Assembly (NCBI RefSeq): GCF_026914265.1
Contig: NC_069123.1
Location: forward strand, 39,239,678-39,303,677
Reading direction: 5' to 3'
DNA length: 64,000 nt
From: Mya arenaria
Taxonomy: Eukaryota; Mollusca; Bivalvia; Myida; Myidae
Part shown: positions 1 through 19,539 of the stretch, piece after piece
How positions within the stretch are numbered: position 1 is the first letter of the stretch
How the letters are laid out: every line of letters begins with the position of its first letter
Made by a program: the position numbers and the translations under genes
Notes under the pieces: model-generated
What the model saw: only the letters and a program-made list of their open reading frames with translations
What the model was told of the DNA's origin: nothing
The model's database searches: none

Positions 1-138
1 AAACTGGTTAATTAGAAAACATTTAAAGAGATTGCAGAATGTCACATGCTATTGAATTATTTCTTTAAATGCAAATTGCAAGCAAACATGGTTTATTTGG
101 TGCTAGAACATGCAGAATGCACAACAATCCAACTTGGA

Positions 139-196
139 GAAGTAAATTGGATGTTCAAAAATTAGCATGAAGTAAATTGGATGTTCAAAAATTAGA
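139..196. repeat. 30-bp direct duplication
   Basis: A roughly 30-bp block beginning GAAGTAAATTGGATG occurs twice head to tail, at 139 and at 169. It looks like a simple local tandem duplication in intronic sequence. Confidence 0.8.
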
Positions 197-867
197 GTTA
201 TCAACAATTTAAAAATTATTTAAAAAATTTACACAACACATTTTCTGATGTTACTTTTTTTTCTTATGTTGCTTTTAATGGGAGGAAGGTTTCATGTCTG
301 GCAACATGCCTTAGGGCCAGGAAAATTGCTTTGTGGACACGATCCAGGAGCCCGTTTTAGAATCAAAGTTTAATGGTTGTAAAACAGTGCAGGCAAACTT
401 ACCAAAGCCTTTAAGTTATCCTTCTATTGAGTTGCAAAAGTGAATTGTTAGAAAAAAAAACTATTTTAAAATTCAACTGATGACTTTTCGAGTTTTAAAG
501 TTACAGTAGATTTTAAGCCTCTATGATGCTGATGGGAATTTAATATGATTATAACAGAAGACTTGACATACAAAAATATTTCTGCAAATTCTCTATTCTG
601 GAAACATGGGTTAATCTTAAATACAGAAATAACAATTTGGTAGCATACACAAAGTAAAAGTGAACCTTACACAGGGATGACATAGTATCGATAACCGCAA
701 TCATGAAACTTACTTTAAGTATAAAGGGTTCAAGCCAAAAGCTGTGACAAGGGGCTGTCATCCCTTAAAGCCATTTATAACCACTTTAAGATGGTTTTGT
801 TAATGCATAATATATGTCCAACCAAAACAAAACACTTACAAATATACAGTATTTTAAAATGGAAATA

Positions 868-1828
868 CAGTGGAACCTCACTAAACCGGATCTCCACAAA
901 ACCGGAATCCTCGGGATACCGAACTTTTTTCAGAGTCCCGATTTTCCCCTTCTATTTTCAATGTAAAATAATCCCCACAATACCGGAACCTCGGAATTCC
1001 GGATACCGGACAAAAAATCGAGAAAATTTGTTAGTTGTCAACGTAATTTTACCTCGCAAAACCGGACATATATTTGTTCAAACATGTCAAAATGATTTTG
1101 TGTATTAGGAATTCGCGAATCGCGTGTCACTTTGTCACTTTGTTTTGACAGCCGGTGCGTTGTTAAATATTGCACCTTTGATGTTGTGATAACCCGATAA
1201 TCGATAATGATGATTGCGCTGTGGATTGACTGCCGTGCGATAATCAAACGTTAATCAAACTTGTGAAAAGAAAATTGATTGAAACATTAATTTGTTTGTT
1301 GCAGAAAATAAAGAACTAGAAACGGTTATTAAGTGATCATTTTGGAGCGTTGCTTTATCTAAAGACATCTATGAGTGAATCAAATTAGAGCGGTGCGTTA
1401 ATTAAACTATCAAACATACTTAACAAGCATTAAATTACGCGAGTTGTTTTATTTTTTTTAGACTCGGAAAAAAGATGATAACAAAAACGCAGAATTATGT
1501 TTATCACTTTTGCATGTGCTTTAATCATGTCGCAACCTCCGTCTAAAACTGTACAAACTGTATCTGTAATGTACATTGATATATAAATGAATATACATGT
1601 ATACTCTATGCATTATTTCAAGTTACTTGAACCATCGTTGATGTAAAATAAATGTTATCTTTATGTGTTTTTATTTTATTCCAATTTCCAACTTTCCTTT
1701 AAAGGTTAACTCCGTTAATATTTCGAGTAAACTTACTTCGTACATCAAATCCTCACTAAACCGGAATCCTCACTAAACCGGAAATTTTGCCCAGTCCGGA
1801 CCTTGTCCGGTTTAGTGAGTTTTCACTG
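868..1828. mobile_element. pogo/Tigger-like non-autonomous DNA transposon
   Basis: The left end reads CAGTGGAACCTCACTAAACC and the right end is its inverted counterpart, ending GTTTAGTGAGTTTTCACTG. Both ends abut a TA dinucleotide (866-867 and 1829-1830), the target duplication of the Tc1/mariner-pogo superfamily. CAGTnnAACCTC ends are typical of Tigger elements. CCGGAAT motifs recur near both ends. The open frames inside are short and none resembles a DDE transposase, so this is a non-autonomous copy of about 961 bp. Confidence 0.8.
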
Positions 1829-2073
1829 TATTTCAATCCTAATTCCAGAATTAATCCTGAACTTTAATCATCCCTGCTTACAACAGGCACATAAAGGAGA
1901 GTACTAGTAACAGACCCACTACTCATTCAGAACTATATCATCCAATGAATCACAAACTATATGTATACTAGATCAAGGTATATATACCAACGACTACAAA
2001 TATTTCAAGCAACAGCGGGCTCGATATGGCTTTGGCATTGATACAGACCATGCTAAGGGGAGATCGTGCTTAC

Positions 2074-4837
2074 CTGTGGATCAAACTTCTTAAACTGGTC
2101 CAAACCAAGACCTGAAACAAACAACAGATATTTCATCTTTTCTCTACAGGTGAACATACATGTGTTATACATGTAAACAAGCACCATGACATATTTAATG
2201 TTATTACCCGATGTGCTATAAAAATGATATTCACTATTTTCAACTGTTTTACAAATTTATAGTAATCAGCATTACGATGTCTTGAACTGCTGACTGGTAA
2301 ACAGTATGAACTGTTTCACATGCCTGAGGCTACGTCATAAGTATACCATGGGTTTTACCAAGATTCTAAAAATAACTGCATATCGTTTAAATTTGTGAAT
2401 TTCCAGTATTGGTTTTGTAAAATTAATTGGTTTATGGAGAATACTGAAGAAATTTCTAGCGCTCAATCGTCTACATGATCAAGATCATTACCAGATGTAA
2501 ACAAAACAATGATGTTTGTTGTGAAACGTCAATATTCGCTTTACAAAACAGTTTGTTTGAACAAAAATATATAATCAGGTAACAAAACAGTTGTTGCATG
2601 GGCATTTTTGTAACAGTCAAAACTGTACCGCTGGCCTAGTTTAGAAGGCATCCCCTCCACCTTGGGACATCAGACTGTTACTGAAATGCCCACGCAACAA
2701 CTGTATGCTACTAATGCTACAATAGAATTCACAGTTATATAACATGTCAACGAGTTCAGACTTCTTGATGAACAAGTCAAGTTTTTACACAAATTCTCGG
2801 TATCAAACTTTCTAATAAAAGCCCTGCTTTATAAGTCCTTTGTTTGAGCAAGCCAGCATATTTGTTATGCAAAATTACGTACCAGATACACTTGTATACT
2901 ATTCTAGCAATTCCTTTATGTGCTCATTAAAATATCACTCTTCATATCAATGTAAAAACTCTTGATGTAGTACGAACGTCTTGCATTACAGCAAAAAAAT
3001 GAATGCAAACATTATCAGTCTGACACTAATTTATCACGAAAATCACGAAAAGACGTAGGTAGACTATTACTGTTTTAAAACGTAATTTCATGATTTTTGT
3101 GGTAAAATGTCAGACTGATAATGTTTGCATTCATTGACTACATTACATAACAAAAATGTAGTCAATTTCAATATTGAAAATCTGAAAGAGATCAGACACA
3201 GTTGAACATTCATTTTACCTTCAGGTTGCAGCATGCCGGGAGTGATGGAGCGCACAAAGTCCTCAGGCGTCATATACACCTCCCAGTTGGACGAGTCCCC
3301 ATGCTCGTTATTCACCTTCAGTGTGGCAAAGTAGCGGAATATCTTGTCCGGTGTTGAATACGCTCGGATACGGTTCTCATACTCTATCATCTGTGGCATA
3401 AAATGATGAGATGTGGAATGTTTTCAGCTAAATGAGTTGTTTTTTATACAATTTGCATGTACATTGAGATTTAACTAGTGGACATAATACAATGGCATCA
3501 TCATTAAAAAATGTTAGGATACTACAAATCTGACAAATCTATTGAAGAAAATTTTCATCATGTATGTCAGATTATTATTACAAAGATTGTGACATGTTTA
3601 TAAAATAAAGAGCTCAGCCATGTTTCAAATTCATAAATGTACCGAAAGAAATAGGAAAATTGACCAAGATCATATGTACTGAGGGCAGACAGTTTTGTTT
3701 AAAACCATTACTTAATAAAGTATGCCAAACATTACCATACCCTTTTGTCATGGAAACCAATGCGCTTCTTTTTTCCCTTCTTCTTTCCATCTTCCTCCTC
3801 CTCCCCTGAAGAGTTCCCATCCCCATCCCCGTCCTTTTCTCTGTGTATTTCCCCACCCCCTTCCTCCTCAGATTTCTCCCCCACCCCATTGCTATTTTGC
3901 ACAGGGTCAGAGGCTGCCCTGTAAAATATTATTCAACATAATATCATGTGACAGTGTCTTTAATTCAAAATAAAAGTCTTAATATTTAAGAAAAATCTGT
4001 GTAGTAATTTAAAACAAGATTTTTTTTATTCGCCACTGAATGTAGAAAAATTAAAATATGTTATGCCACAGAATTCAATACTTTCAATATGCTTAAATAG
4101 GATAATATATAGTTTATGATTTAGAAATCTTCAGTGTTTTTTCTCCAAAATGAGAACAAAAGAGGACCGCATTCACAATTCCAAAAATGACTTTTTTTCC
4201 ACAAAAGGGGTAGCCAATTCACAATTTTGAATTATTTTACACCAGTTTTCTCCATTATTTTGTTGATGTACTGTAGTGAATTTCTTCCATAATGTGTATT
4301 TTAGCGTAGAAGAGTGTGGAGTGAATAAGTCCCATTTCTAGTAGATTTTTTTCATTTTACCAGGGTAATTTCATTTTTTTTTTACAATTTTGTGTCCCCA
4401 TCCTCACAGTTTGAGAGGCTCTGAGTCTTGCCCTATTCACAAAACACCGAGAAAAAACACTGAAGTGATCCAAGACAAGAGAGAAAATCTTACATAGCTT
4501 CCGTCATTCTTCCTCCAAACAATATTATAACAACCATCAAGGAAAATAAAAACCATGCATATTTGTCTCTTGATGTTGTAGGCTGTTCTTTGTGGCCAAA
4601 ACCTGTGTAAGAATGGCCTCTTTTCACACCACGCCAATTTAACAACAGCTGATTTAGACCAGCTGGTGAGTGTAGAAGAACATGTCTATATCTACCATTT
4701 TCTCTGTAATTAATCCTAAATGTATTGTTGTGCAGTGAAAATGAAGTTAAATGTAATCCAGATCTGGAGTTTGCTATGATACAAGGAAGTCTTGCACACA
4801 GCAGTGCCTTCGACTGCAAACACTGGACAATCCTCAT
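2074..4837 (-). CDS. MICU1: mitochondrial calcium uptake protein 1 (MICU1), 5' part
   Basis: MICU1 is the EF-hand gatekeeper of the mitochondrial calcium uniporter, acting in the intermembrane space. Four coding exons join in phase: 4494-4837, 3741-3918, 3219-3390 and 2074-2111. The first starts [10 protein letters not shown], is rich in Arg and poor in acidic residues (a likely import presequence), and ends with a membrane segment ([17 protein letters not shown]) at about residues 92-108. Next comes an acidic, Gly-rich spacer and the polybasic patch KKKGKKKR that in MICU1 contacts EMRE and the pore. The family signature follows: [28 protein letters not shown], then [10 protein letters not shown]. 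This fits MICU1 rather than MICU2 or MICU3. The EF-hands are outside the window. The start is the first ATG after a TTTCAG acceptor at 4886-4887, so a non-coding 5' exon lies further right. It is head-to-head with PCNA. Confidence 0.9.
2588..2703. repeat. hairpin MITE in MICU1 intron
   Basis: CAGTTGTTGCATGGGCATTT at the left is matched in inverted form at the right (AAATGCCCACGCAACAACTG). The arms are about 30 bp with a few mismatches and the spacer is about 55 bp. The form fits a short inverted-repeat element. It lies in the intron between the 2074-2111 and 3219-3390 exons. Confidence 0.75.
2999..3135. repeat. hairpin MITE with perfect 28-bp arms
   Basis: The 28 bases at 2999-3026 (starting AATGAATGCAAACATTATCA) return as an exact reverse complement at 3108-3135. 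The inner part continues as an imperfect stem, so nearly the whole 137 bp can fold. A diverged one-armed relative, including sequence to the left from about 2860, occurs at about 21955-22165. It lies about 85 bp from a MICU1 exon. Confidence 0.85.
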
Positions 4838-4896
4838 GGCTCACTGTGATTGATAAATATTCACCAATACCCTGCCCTGCGGTATCTGAAATAAAA

Positions 4897-5021
4897 AAGA
4901 GATGCTTGTCAAACATTATGCCCCCTCTGAGCGGCATGTTGTCAGGTTACTCAGGTATATTTGGACAATTGAATAAAACAGGCGTGGACCGAACTGCCAG
5001 CTGATTTGTCATTTCACATTT
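4897..5021 (-). mobile_element. fragment of ATGCCCCC-ended repeat element
   Basis: Read on the minus strand, this stretch matches the right end of the element at 47736-48000, including GGGGGCATAATGTTTGAC and about 125 bp of diverged sequence. The match runs to within about a dozen bases of the MICU1 splice acceptor at 4886-4887. Confidence 0.75.
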
Positions 5022-5692
5022 AATTTGTATGTTCAATCAAAGTTTGATGATAGAAGGTACAGTTCTTAGTGACATTGAAATGATGACTGATATTTGCAGA
5101 TAAACATGTATCCTCTTTGCAGAAGGGTCAGTGTCAATGTCACTGTGGCCTTGACCTCAAAATCAATAAGGGGCATCTATTGGTCATGTCCAGCCTCCAA
5201 GTCAAGTTTGAGGACCATATGTCCAGGTATTGTCGACTTAACATTCAGACAAGCTTTTCACGCTCTCGGTTATTCATGAGTGTGACCTTGACCTTAAAGC
5301 AGATGACCCCTTGATCAATACAAGACATCAATTGGTCAGAGCAAACCTCTATGTCAAATTTGAGGACCATAGGCCTAAGGATTATCAAGTTAGCACTTGG
5401 ACAATTTTTTTGAATTAATGATCAGGTAATGTCCAACCTTCAAGGCAAGTTTGAGGACCAGAGGAATAGACATTTTTGCTATTGGAAAATTTCACATACA
5501 AAAATACAAGAGCCTGGGAGTTTGATCTTAACCCAATATGATTTTTAAGCGCCCTGAATTTGAAAAAAACTGACGCCTGGGTTAGGCCCTGGAATGCAGA
5601 GAAGAACGATAGGTTGAAAAGCAACAGAGGCAGTGGTGTATGTTTACAACGATGAGAGATGGGGTAACAAAGTGGCACAAGTGTAAACAACT
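5022..5692. repeat. degenerate tandem repeat rich in GACCTTGACC
   Basis: From about 5117 to 5470, blocks such as TGTGACCTTGACCTTAAAG, TTGGTCA and CAAATTTGAGGACCATA recur two to three times with heavy divergence. The same vocabulary appears at 59219-59485 and 46933-47367. It resembles the tandem cores common in bivalve genomes. No gene was recognised. Confidence 0.6.
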
Positions 5693-7472
5693 CAGGGTTT
5701 GAATTTAGACTCGCATACTCGCAAAATGTGAGCGACATTTGCAAATTGCGAGTGACTTTAAATCAAGCTCGCAAAATTCTGCGAGTGGCTTTTTCTAGAC
5801 CACAAAATGTTAAAAGGAAAGTAGAATAAATATGAACTCAACTCCGCTACGTAGTCGAATGTAAACAACCTATAAATGGCATGTGTACACTACCAGTATA
5901 AAGAAGACAGTACGGAGTCACGCTCTAGTAAGTTTTCAAAAAATAGAACAAATATGGAAAAGGCTGAGTTTTATCGCGAATTTTTCCGGGATGCTCCGAG
6001 TTGTGCATAATACAAAGTGAATACAAATGACGTAATCACTTAGCTCAATCATTGGCTAAATTTCCGCGCACTATATGTTAACCCCATCAACCTTTGAATA
6101 TATTTCCGCCCAACTGTCAAAGTGAATAGACTTCGCCGACCGATATATTTCATGATCCAAAGCATCCAGGCTACATTTACTGTTGCTTTTATTGATTTTA
6201 AAATTTATAATGTTTTTGTTTTTAATACTTATAGACTTAATGAAATCTGTAGCGTGCTTGCCGAATGTGTATTACCCGATCGCGAGGGTAAATATACAAA
6301 GTGAACAATGTCAAATTCTTGGACAGCTTTGTTATCAAAAAGCAGCCAGTATCTTTCCGTACCCCCAAAAAAGAATAAGCTATCAACAAGGTTTACCGTA
6401 TTTTCTCGACTATAAGGCGATTCGCTTATAAGACGGCCCCCTAACTTTGCTCATGAAATCTGGTGCTTTTTGTTTCGACTCGCTTATAAGACGGGGTCAA
6501 TTTTTAAGCAAATCTAAAATGCTAAAATTCTTCCTAATGTGTAAAAATGTTCAAGCTCAACGGACAATTATCGACTTTCGCGGTAACTGTTTTTGTTTTA
6601 CTCAAAGAAAATGGCGGTCAACTGTGAGCTCTCGATTTGGAGGTATGTTAAAAATGAGTACATAAGTTTGCAGGACAGGTCGTTACTTATCTAAATTGTA
6701 ATAATTAATCAATAACAACATATGTTTGTTTTAGTTTATTTTTTTATTGAAGACACCAATGAAGTTCTTCGGCAAAATAAATGGCTTCAATAACATAACT
6801 GCGAAAAGCCGAGGCATGAATAGTTGTTTGTTTAGCAATAATGCTTTAGGTAATATTGTCCCTTGATTGGCGACGAACATAAAGGATTCATATTCGCATT
6901 GTCATTTGTTTGCTTAATCAAATTCACAGTTAGGTACCTACATCATATTAAGATTCCAATTTATTGATTTGATATATCTGTCAAACTAATTATACTGACA
7001 CGCGCCATGAGAAAAAATGCAGATATAACGGTACACTGTGTGACGTCAGAGCACGCGCGGTGAAAAGATTTCGTGTTGTTGTTTACTTAATTGCCCCATA
7101 CTTATATCAGCAGACGATAGACTGGATAGATGAATACCCTATGTAAAATTTAACTGATTTTGACTTGAATCTTTTTTTTAATATTTTATCGACTCGCTTA
7201 TAAGACGGGTCCCCTACTTTTGGGGTAAAAATCGGGACCCAATTTCCCCGTCTTATAGTCGAGAAAATACGGTAGTAGTCGAGTCACTCAAGATTGATAC
7301 TTTTTAATATTCATAATATGTCTTAGGTGTAAATTTCTACTTAAATTAGACAATATTATAAGGGAATAGGGCAAATAATAAAATTGCAATTTGATTTATC
7401 ATTTTGCGAGTTGCCTCAAAAAGCACTCGCAAAATTTTGCGAGTGCATCTCCAAAGTTAAATTCGAACCCTG
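5693..7472. mobile_element. hAT-like non-autonomous element (host of nested insertion)
   Basis: The ends are inverted: CAGGGTTTGAATTTAGACTC at 5693 and AAATTCGAACCCTG at 7472. CAGGG termini are typical of hAT elements. Both subterminal zones repeat a CTCGCAAAATT/GCGAGTG motif, as expected for transposase binding sites. No clear target duplication remains. Without the inserted 6396-7272 element it is about 0.9 kb and carries no transposase. Confidence 0.65.
6396..7272. mobile_element. TA-flanked inverted-repeat element nested in hAT-like element
   Basis: The left end is CCGTATTTTCTCGACTATAA and the right end its reverse complement TTATAGTCGAGAAAATACGG. TA lies on both sides (6394-6395, 7273-7274). 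CGCTTATAAGACGG recurs next to both ends. The TA duplication and end type fit the Tc1/mariner-pogo superfamily. It is about 877 bp with no transposase. It interrupts the older hAT-like element. Confidence 0.8.
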
Positions 7473-8794
7473 CAATGGCGATGGGAAGGGTATCAACAAA
7501 TGCGATCTCTGCTAGTGTAACAGTTCACTGTAGGCGGATGTGCGTTCAAGGTATAATATTCCGTTATAGACAGAAGTACATTCATAGTACGCTGAAGTAC
7601 TAATTTGGTAATATGCTAATAAGCAAAGCCCGGGCTCCGTGTGGAGAATTACTGTTTATAAAGACCAGTAGACCCCTTCAGGGTCGAGCATGCTTTTCTC
7701 TGAAGGGATCTTTTGCGTCTTTGACATCGCACATTATGGTGGCAGCGGTGGGATGTTGACAACTGGGGAATTAGAGTTGCCTTTCCCACTAGTTTAGGCC
7801 AAGACTCGGGACGAATCTGCTCAGAGGGAAAGTAATGTAACGTAACCTTTATTAGGTGAATTAAGCGTCTTATTCATCTTTTCGTACATGCGCTGGTTTT
7901 TTTTTATTTATTTATACCAAATGAGAAAAAAATGGTTGTCTTGTATGGACAATTTGTAGTCCACCTAAATGGCTGTCAACGAGTCTTTTGTCGATTTTTT
8001 TTAATATGGCAGACTCGTGACGTCCACCATCCCAGCAAAAAGTAGCAAGCGGTCCTTGCGCAGAGAATCCTCGGGGCCACAATTTTGAAATTATCTCCGT
8101 TATAAATTCAAATTTCTATGCAAATATTATTGCCTACTATTAAATACATATTAAGTTATGTCAGTATGCCCAAAAAACATGTTAAGTCATCATAAAACAC
8201 GTACAAGTGTCGATTGTTTATCAAGTATCCCGATATCGGTAAATCTGGGACAAATCTGACTGGTTGTGTACATGTATAACGGTATTCGTGACCCATGATA
8301 TATTAATGTGAAAATAACAACTCTAATGATAAATTAAATCCAGTTCAGATCACTGTCGGATAAAAATTAAAAAACTTTGTCATTATTATTCAACATCAAT
8401 GCATATTATTACAGTACAATGTATATCATTTCGCCCGTTGTTAAATGGTAGAGAGTTGTAGCGTTACAGGGATACATAAGAAATGTCAAAATAATAAAAA
8501 AAATATATCCCTGATCGCTCATTATTGTAGCTAGGACAATTTGATGATCCGAAAATAATTTTATCCGAATCTAGAAAAGTTAAAAGCTTTTTCGTAGTAT
8601 CTTGGAATGCACGGAGATTACAAAATGGGATATTGTGCATATAAATTAATAAATGATAACACTTTTTGTTTGGCTTTTAGGTAGTATGTGTGTTCCTGGA
8701 GTTCTTTCATTGAATGTTACCTTTTATAAAAGTTGTTGTTGTTTATCGAATTATGGCGTAAAATCCAAAGCATTCCAAGCCATTTTTTGGTAAA
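7473..8794. other. intergenic, no gene seen
   Basis: AT-rich sequence between the hAT-like element and the PCNA promoter. I found no conserved coding frame. The upstream non-coding exon and promoter of MICU1 should lie between about 4.9 kb and the PCNA promoter, but I could not place them. Confidence 0.5.
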
Positions 8795-8881
8795 TCTCGC
8801 GAGAGCCAGTGCCCGTTGTTTATTGACCAATCACGTTCTATTATTGATTGTTCGCGCCTAAAAATAGTTGGCGGGAATTGG
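8795..8881 (+). promoter_or_regulatory. PCNA proximal promoter elements
   Basis: Four sites cluster 165-250 bp before the PCNA start codon: the palindrome TCTCGCGAGA at 8795-8804 (the BANP-type motif of housekeeping promoters), a CCAAT box at 8827-8831, TTCGCGCC at 8851-8858 (E2F-like), and TTGGCGGGAA at 8868-8877 (E2F consensus) followed at once by an inverted CCAAT (ATTGG, 8877-8881). No TATA box is seen. E2F and CCAAT/NF-Y control fits an S-phase gene; that the sites are used here is inferred. Confidence 0.65.
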
Positions 8882-9037
8882 TCACATAAATCGCTGACAT
8901 AACAAAGAAATCGGGTTGAAGTAAATACAAAATATATCGAGGAACATCGTCGTTATTCCCACAATTCATTGGATTTATTTGACGAAATTGTGTAGATTAC
9001 TTCCATTTTATTTATTTCCCGTGCTAGTTTTTGGTGA

Positions 9038-17668
<8,631 letters not shown>

Positions 17669-17894
17669 ACGCCTGACCATTGTAACTGTGATTGTTGAAA
17701 AACGGAAAAATAATGACTTATGGAAAGTGATCTTGAGGCAAAATTCAGACTTGTAGTAATTTTGCTGCATGAACAAAATTGGAGCTACATTATCACAAAT
17801 TTAAGTGCTGATTTTCTTGTGCTTGTAATCATGCATCAATAACATTTTAGAATCCTGTAGTATGCCATAAATGTTTATGAATTATGTATTGATT

Positions 17895-17900
17895 AATAAA
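17895..17900 (+). terminator. PCNA candidate polyadenylation signal
   Basis: AATAAA lies 227 bases after the PCNA stop codon and is the first canonical signal there, giving a 3' UTR of about 250 bases. Confidence 0.6.
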
Positions 17901-18598
17901 TTATAACAATTTAAACATGCACTAGTTTTTAGCAGTCTTTAGTGTGATCAATTCCTCTGAAATTTGGATGGCTGTAGTTTAATACAAGCTTCATAACAAG
18001 TCAATACGGTAACAAATTGATGGAATGTGGGCTAAAGAAAAAGTCAACTTGTGCATCAAGATGGTAGAAAATTTCAACTGTGAAAATAAGCAATGTATAA
18101 AGCGTTGTTCCCCTCAATGGAGCAAAACAAGAAAATGTGAGTCATCAAAGCGGTTGATGATGTGTGTTCAAAAGTCATATCACAGCCTGCTTTGATGAGC
18201 TTGCTTTTCATTTTACATCAAAAGAAATGTTTGGATAGCAACTCAACAAATACAACTATTGGCCTGAACTGGCTATTGGTTTAGTTGCCTAATTCGCTGT
18301 CGATGCACTGACTATGTGCTGTATCACAGCTGGCTTAGGTGAGCTGAATCTGACCAAAACATCGTGAAAAGGCTGTTGTGAATGCACAATGCTTACTGTA
18401 TGACCAGAGTTTTGTGTACAGGCTGTTCAGATTGCACAACACCACTTGGAAGATGCTTATAGTATGACTACAACTAAAGTACCAGCCGATCTGAATGCAC
18501 ATCACTATTTGGATATGTTTTAACTTGTGTGTGATGCTAAAGTTGAAATGTGTGTGATGCGAAATGCACATGCTGGACTGAACTTGATCCAGTTTGTT

Positions 18599-18780
18599 GG
18601 GAATTGATTCATTGTGCCCAATATGAAGCTGACCACTGCACGCTTAAACAACTGATCCACTTGCTTCAACTGGAGAGAAACTGGCAGCTAGTGTGTTTGG
18701 AATGGATTCATAGCGCTGAATATGAAGCTGACCCCTGCAGGCTTTAATGACTGACCCACTTGCTTCAACAGAAGAGAAAC
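18599..18780. repeat. two-copy ~99-bp tandem repeat
   Basis: Blocks starting GGAATTGATTCATTG at 18599 and GGAATGGATTCATAG at 18699 share AATATGAAGCTGACC and CCACTTGCTTCAAC in the same order. They form a diverged tandem pair. Confidence 0.75.
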
Positions 18781-19513
18781 CCTCATGTGGAGAAAACATT
18801 CCAGCTGCAGTCCAAAATTACATGTTCTCTGAAAACTGTTTAGAGGTGAAATGACTGTCCTTCATTATTTGTGAACGCAGCAGTGCTAAGTGACCCTTTG
18901 GTAACTTAAAAAAAATCTCCATGGCAACTACTTTGATGTACTAGATTATTATTTTTAAATACTGTATTGTAAATCTCATCCGTGTGAAAGGCAAAAAAGG
19001 TTAAATTTGCACATATCATTTAATGACTTGAAAACAATTTTTTACTCGTTCAATGCCTACGATCAAGGTCATTCTTGATTAGATTTTATACAATTTGGAT
19101 TACAATCTAGACTGCTCTTATTGAAATTCAGGAAAAATTCTGCAACTCCTTTTAGAAAAAAACAATCTGGTTTGCTGGTTGTACCAAAACCTTGAGGATT
19201 AAGTAGCAAAAAAAAGGAACTTCATTGCTCCATGCTAGTTGATTAGCATGGGTTGCTGTACAACTGTCATTCTTCTGAATCCCAAAAGGAGGAAATGGTT
19301 TCCGCTTTGTCCGTTAGTTTGTCACTCTTGTCTGGAGATGCGGATTAAATAGATGGCAATTGTAGGAAGCACAAGAGCTATGATCTTTTCAGGCTTACTA
19401 AGTTGTATCCTCGAATTCGTAAAAGGTGCTCTTTTGCCATGTCTTGGAAAATACAAAGGTGATAATAATCATCAATCTAGCAGAAATGATTTTAAAGAAA
19501 AATACCTGTGAAA

Positions 19514-19539
19514 TACACCGAGGCAGGTGCCTCGGTGTA
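19514..19539. repeat. 26-bp near-perfect palindrome
   Basis: TACACCGAGGCA and its exact reverse complement TGCCTCGGTGTA are separated by GG. It is locally GC-rich in an AT-rich background. Confidence 0.85.

Larger units (their letters stand above)
1..2073. other. MICU1 downstream intron (no exon found)
   Basis: This stretch lies downstream (minus strand) of the last visible MICU1 exon. I looked on the minus strand for the next MICU1 segment, the first EF-hand region, and did not find it, so the remaining exons should lie beyond the left edge. The stretch holds a short direct duplication at 139-196 and a pogo/Tigger-like element at 868-1828. The rest is AT-rich sequence with no coding signal I can support. 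Confidence 0.6.

Noticed and set aside
791-1108. 105-codon plus-strand frame at the left end of the Tigger-like element
   Set aside because: It consists largely of the terminal repeat and CCGGAAT subterminal sequence and has no transposase motif.
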